A DNA stretch of 6,652 bases from Bacillota bacterium. Its GTDB lineage: Bacteria > Bacillota > Clostridia > Acetivibrionales > JAKOSZ01. This document shows, in pieces, positions 5,669 to 6,652 of this stretch. The DNA lies in the NCBI GenBank assembly GCA_029776555.1, contig JAKOSZ010000192.1:1-6652 (forward strand), given 5' to 3'. Made by a program: the position numbers and the translations under genes. The notes beneath the pieces are model-generated. The model was given only the letters and a program-made list of their open reading frames with translations, was not told the origin of the DNA and did no database searches. Every line of letters begins with the position of its first letter. The first letter of the stretch is position 1.

Positions 5669-6652
5669 AATTAAAAATGGCTTTTGGGGAAAATGGCAGG
5701 AGATAAATCGGAAAATTACGATTTATTCAGTTATGAACAGGTTTAAAGAAAGCGGCCGGTTTGATGCATTTAAATGTGACTGGAAAGAAGGAATGCCGAA
5801 TAAACCGCATTTTTTCTGGGATTCAGATGTTGCAAAATGGATGGAGGGTGTAGCTTACATACTGGCGAAGGAAAAAGATGAACAGCTTGAAAAAGAGGTC
5901 GAGCTTTTGATAGACGAAATTGAGAAAAATCAGGATGAAAACGGCTATTTTAATATTTATTTTACCGTTGTGGAGCCGGAGAACAGGTTCAAAAGGAGAA
6001 CGGACCACGAGCTGTATTGCGCAGGACATTTGATAGAAGCTGCTGTCGCTTATTATGAAACTACGAAAAGGGACAGATTTTTAAAATTAATGTGCAAATA
6101 TGCTGATTATATATATAAGGTGTTTGTTGAAGAGCAGTCTGCGGCATTTGTAACATGCGGACATGAAGAAATTGAGCTTGCACTTGTCAGGCTGTACCGT
6201 TGCACGAAAAACAGGAAATACCTGGATCTGGCATTGTTTTTCATAAATCAGAGGGGAAACAACAATAAGGATACATATTATGACTTCGCAAATTCAAGGT
6301 ATGACCAGAGTCATCTCCCTGTGCGCGAACAGTTTACCGCTGAGGGACACTGCGTGCGTGCATGTTACTTATACTCTGCCATGGCGGACATTGCAAAAGA
6401 AACAGGTGACAATGAACTTTTGACTGCATGCCGGAAGCTGTTTGACGATATTATTTCAAAGAAAATGTATATTACGGGCGGAATCGGGCAATCCAATATT
6501 GGTGAAGCGTTTACCGTTGATTATGACTTGCCGAATAAAACTGCCTATGCGGAGACTTGCGCTGCTATATCCCTTGTGTTTTTTGCCCAAAGGATGCTGG
6601 AACTGGACACAGATTCAAAATATTCAGATATAGTCGAACGGGCTATGTTTAA
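5640..6652 (+). CDS. GH127 (DUF1680) beta-L-arabinofuranosidase-like enzyme, N-terminal part
   Basis: There are 337 codons before the right edge; the frame is open throughout and the C-terminus is missing. GH127 enzymes hydrolyse beta-L-arabinofuranosides by a cysteine nucleophile assisted by zinc, with an (alpha/alpha)6 barrel. The visible family marks are VEIKNGFWG near the N-terminus, HFFWDSDVAKWMEG, DHELYCAGHLIEAAVAYYE, TCGHEEIELALVRLYR and REQFTAEGHCVRA. GEAFTVDYDLP carries E289, and AYAETCAA carries E305 and C307. The 16-residue spacing of E289 to E305 and the following cysteine match E322, E338 and C340 of Bifidobacterium HypBA1 (acid/base and zinc ligands). The nucleophile cysteine lies beyond the edge. 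With no signal peptide it should act in the cytoplasm on imported oligosaccharides. Some relatives act on other sugars, so the substrate is not certain. The start region is clearly more A/T-rich (about 35% G+C over 5641-5820) than nagA. Confidence 0.88.
   Translation, partial: MKNINFRQVEIKNGFWGKWQEINRKITIYSVMNRFKESGRFDAFKCDWKEGMPNKPHFFWDSDVAKWMEGVAYILAKEKDEQLEKEVELLIDEIEKNQDENGYFNIYFTVVEPENRFKRRTDHELYCAGHLIEAAVAYYETTKRDRFLKLMCKYADYIYKVFVEEQSAAFVTCGHEEIELALVRLYRCTKNRKYLDLALFFINQRGNNNKDTYYDFANSRYDQSHLPVREQFTAEGHCVRACYLYSAMADIAKETGDNELLTACRKLFDDIISKKMYITGGIGQSNIGEAFTVDYDLPNKTAYAETCAAISLVFFAQRMLELDTDSKYSDIVERAMF

Overview
The window looks like a chromosomal stretch from a Gram-positive, carbohydrate-using bacterium, most likely a member of the Clostridia (Bacillota). 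The signs are strong purine-rich Shine-Dalgarno sites, TTG as a start codon, a lipoprotein-type binding protein of the kind common in Bacillota, and a YyaL protein whose N-terminus closely resembles the Bacillus form. This assignment is by familiarity with the families, not by a search. I see no RNA gene, insertion sequence or CRISPR array.

Layout, left to right. (1) The N-terminal 78 codons of glgB (glycogen branching enzyme) run leftwards out of the window at 235-1. (2) A 295-bp divergent intergenic region (236-530) is unusually rich in inverted repeats: a long imperfect hairpin at 276-340, a terminator-like hairpin reading towards glgB at 338-371, a 10-bp inverted repeat pair at 375-384/452-461, and a promoter for nagA around 456-490. 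(3) nagA (N-acetylglucosamine-6-phosphate deacetylase, 382 aa) reads right at 531-1679. (4) After 134 bp comes a lipid-anchored family-1 extracellular solute-binding protein at 1814-3307, with no permease genes beside it. (5) A yyaL-type thioredoxin-domain protein (677 aa) reads left at 5435-3402 and is convergent with the lipoprotein gene. (6) A very A+T-rich divergent region (about 5436-5639) carries a promoter for the last gene. (7) A GH127 (DUF1680) beta-L-arabinofuranosidase-like gene begins at 5640 with TTG and leaves the window after 337 codons.

Functionally this is a carbohydrate region: glycogen building, amino-sugar recycling, sugar (or sugar-like ligand) binding at the cell surface, and intracellular cleavage of arabinose-containing oligosaccharides. 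The genes are not one operon. There are two divergent and one convergent junctions, and only nagA plus the lipoprotein could share a transcript.

The most notable unexplained signal is the nested inverted-repeat structure upstream of glgB, which could be a structured leader or attenuator. A 21-bp in-frame tandem duplication in the lipoprotein gene and a possible overlapping short ORF at the GH127 start are smaller curiosities. I found no convincing evidence of a wholly new multi-gene system.
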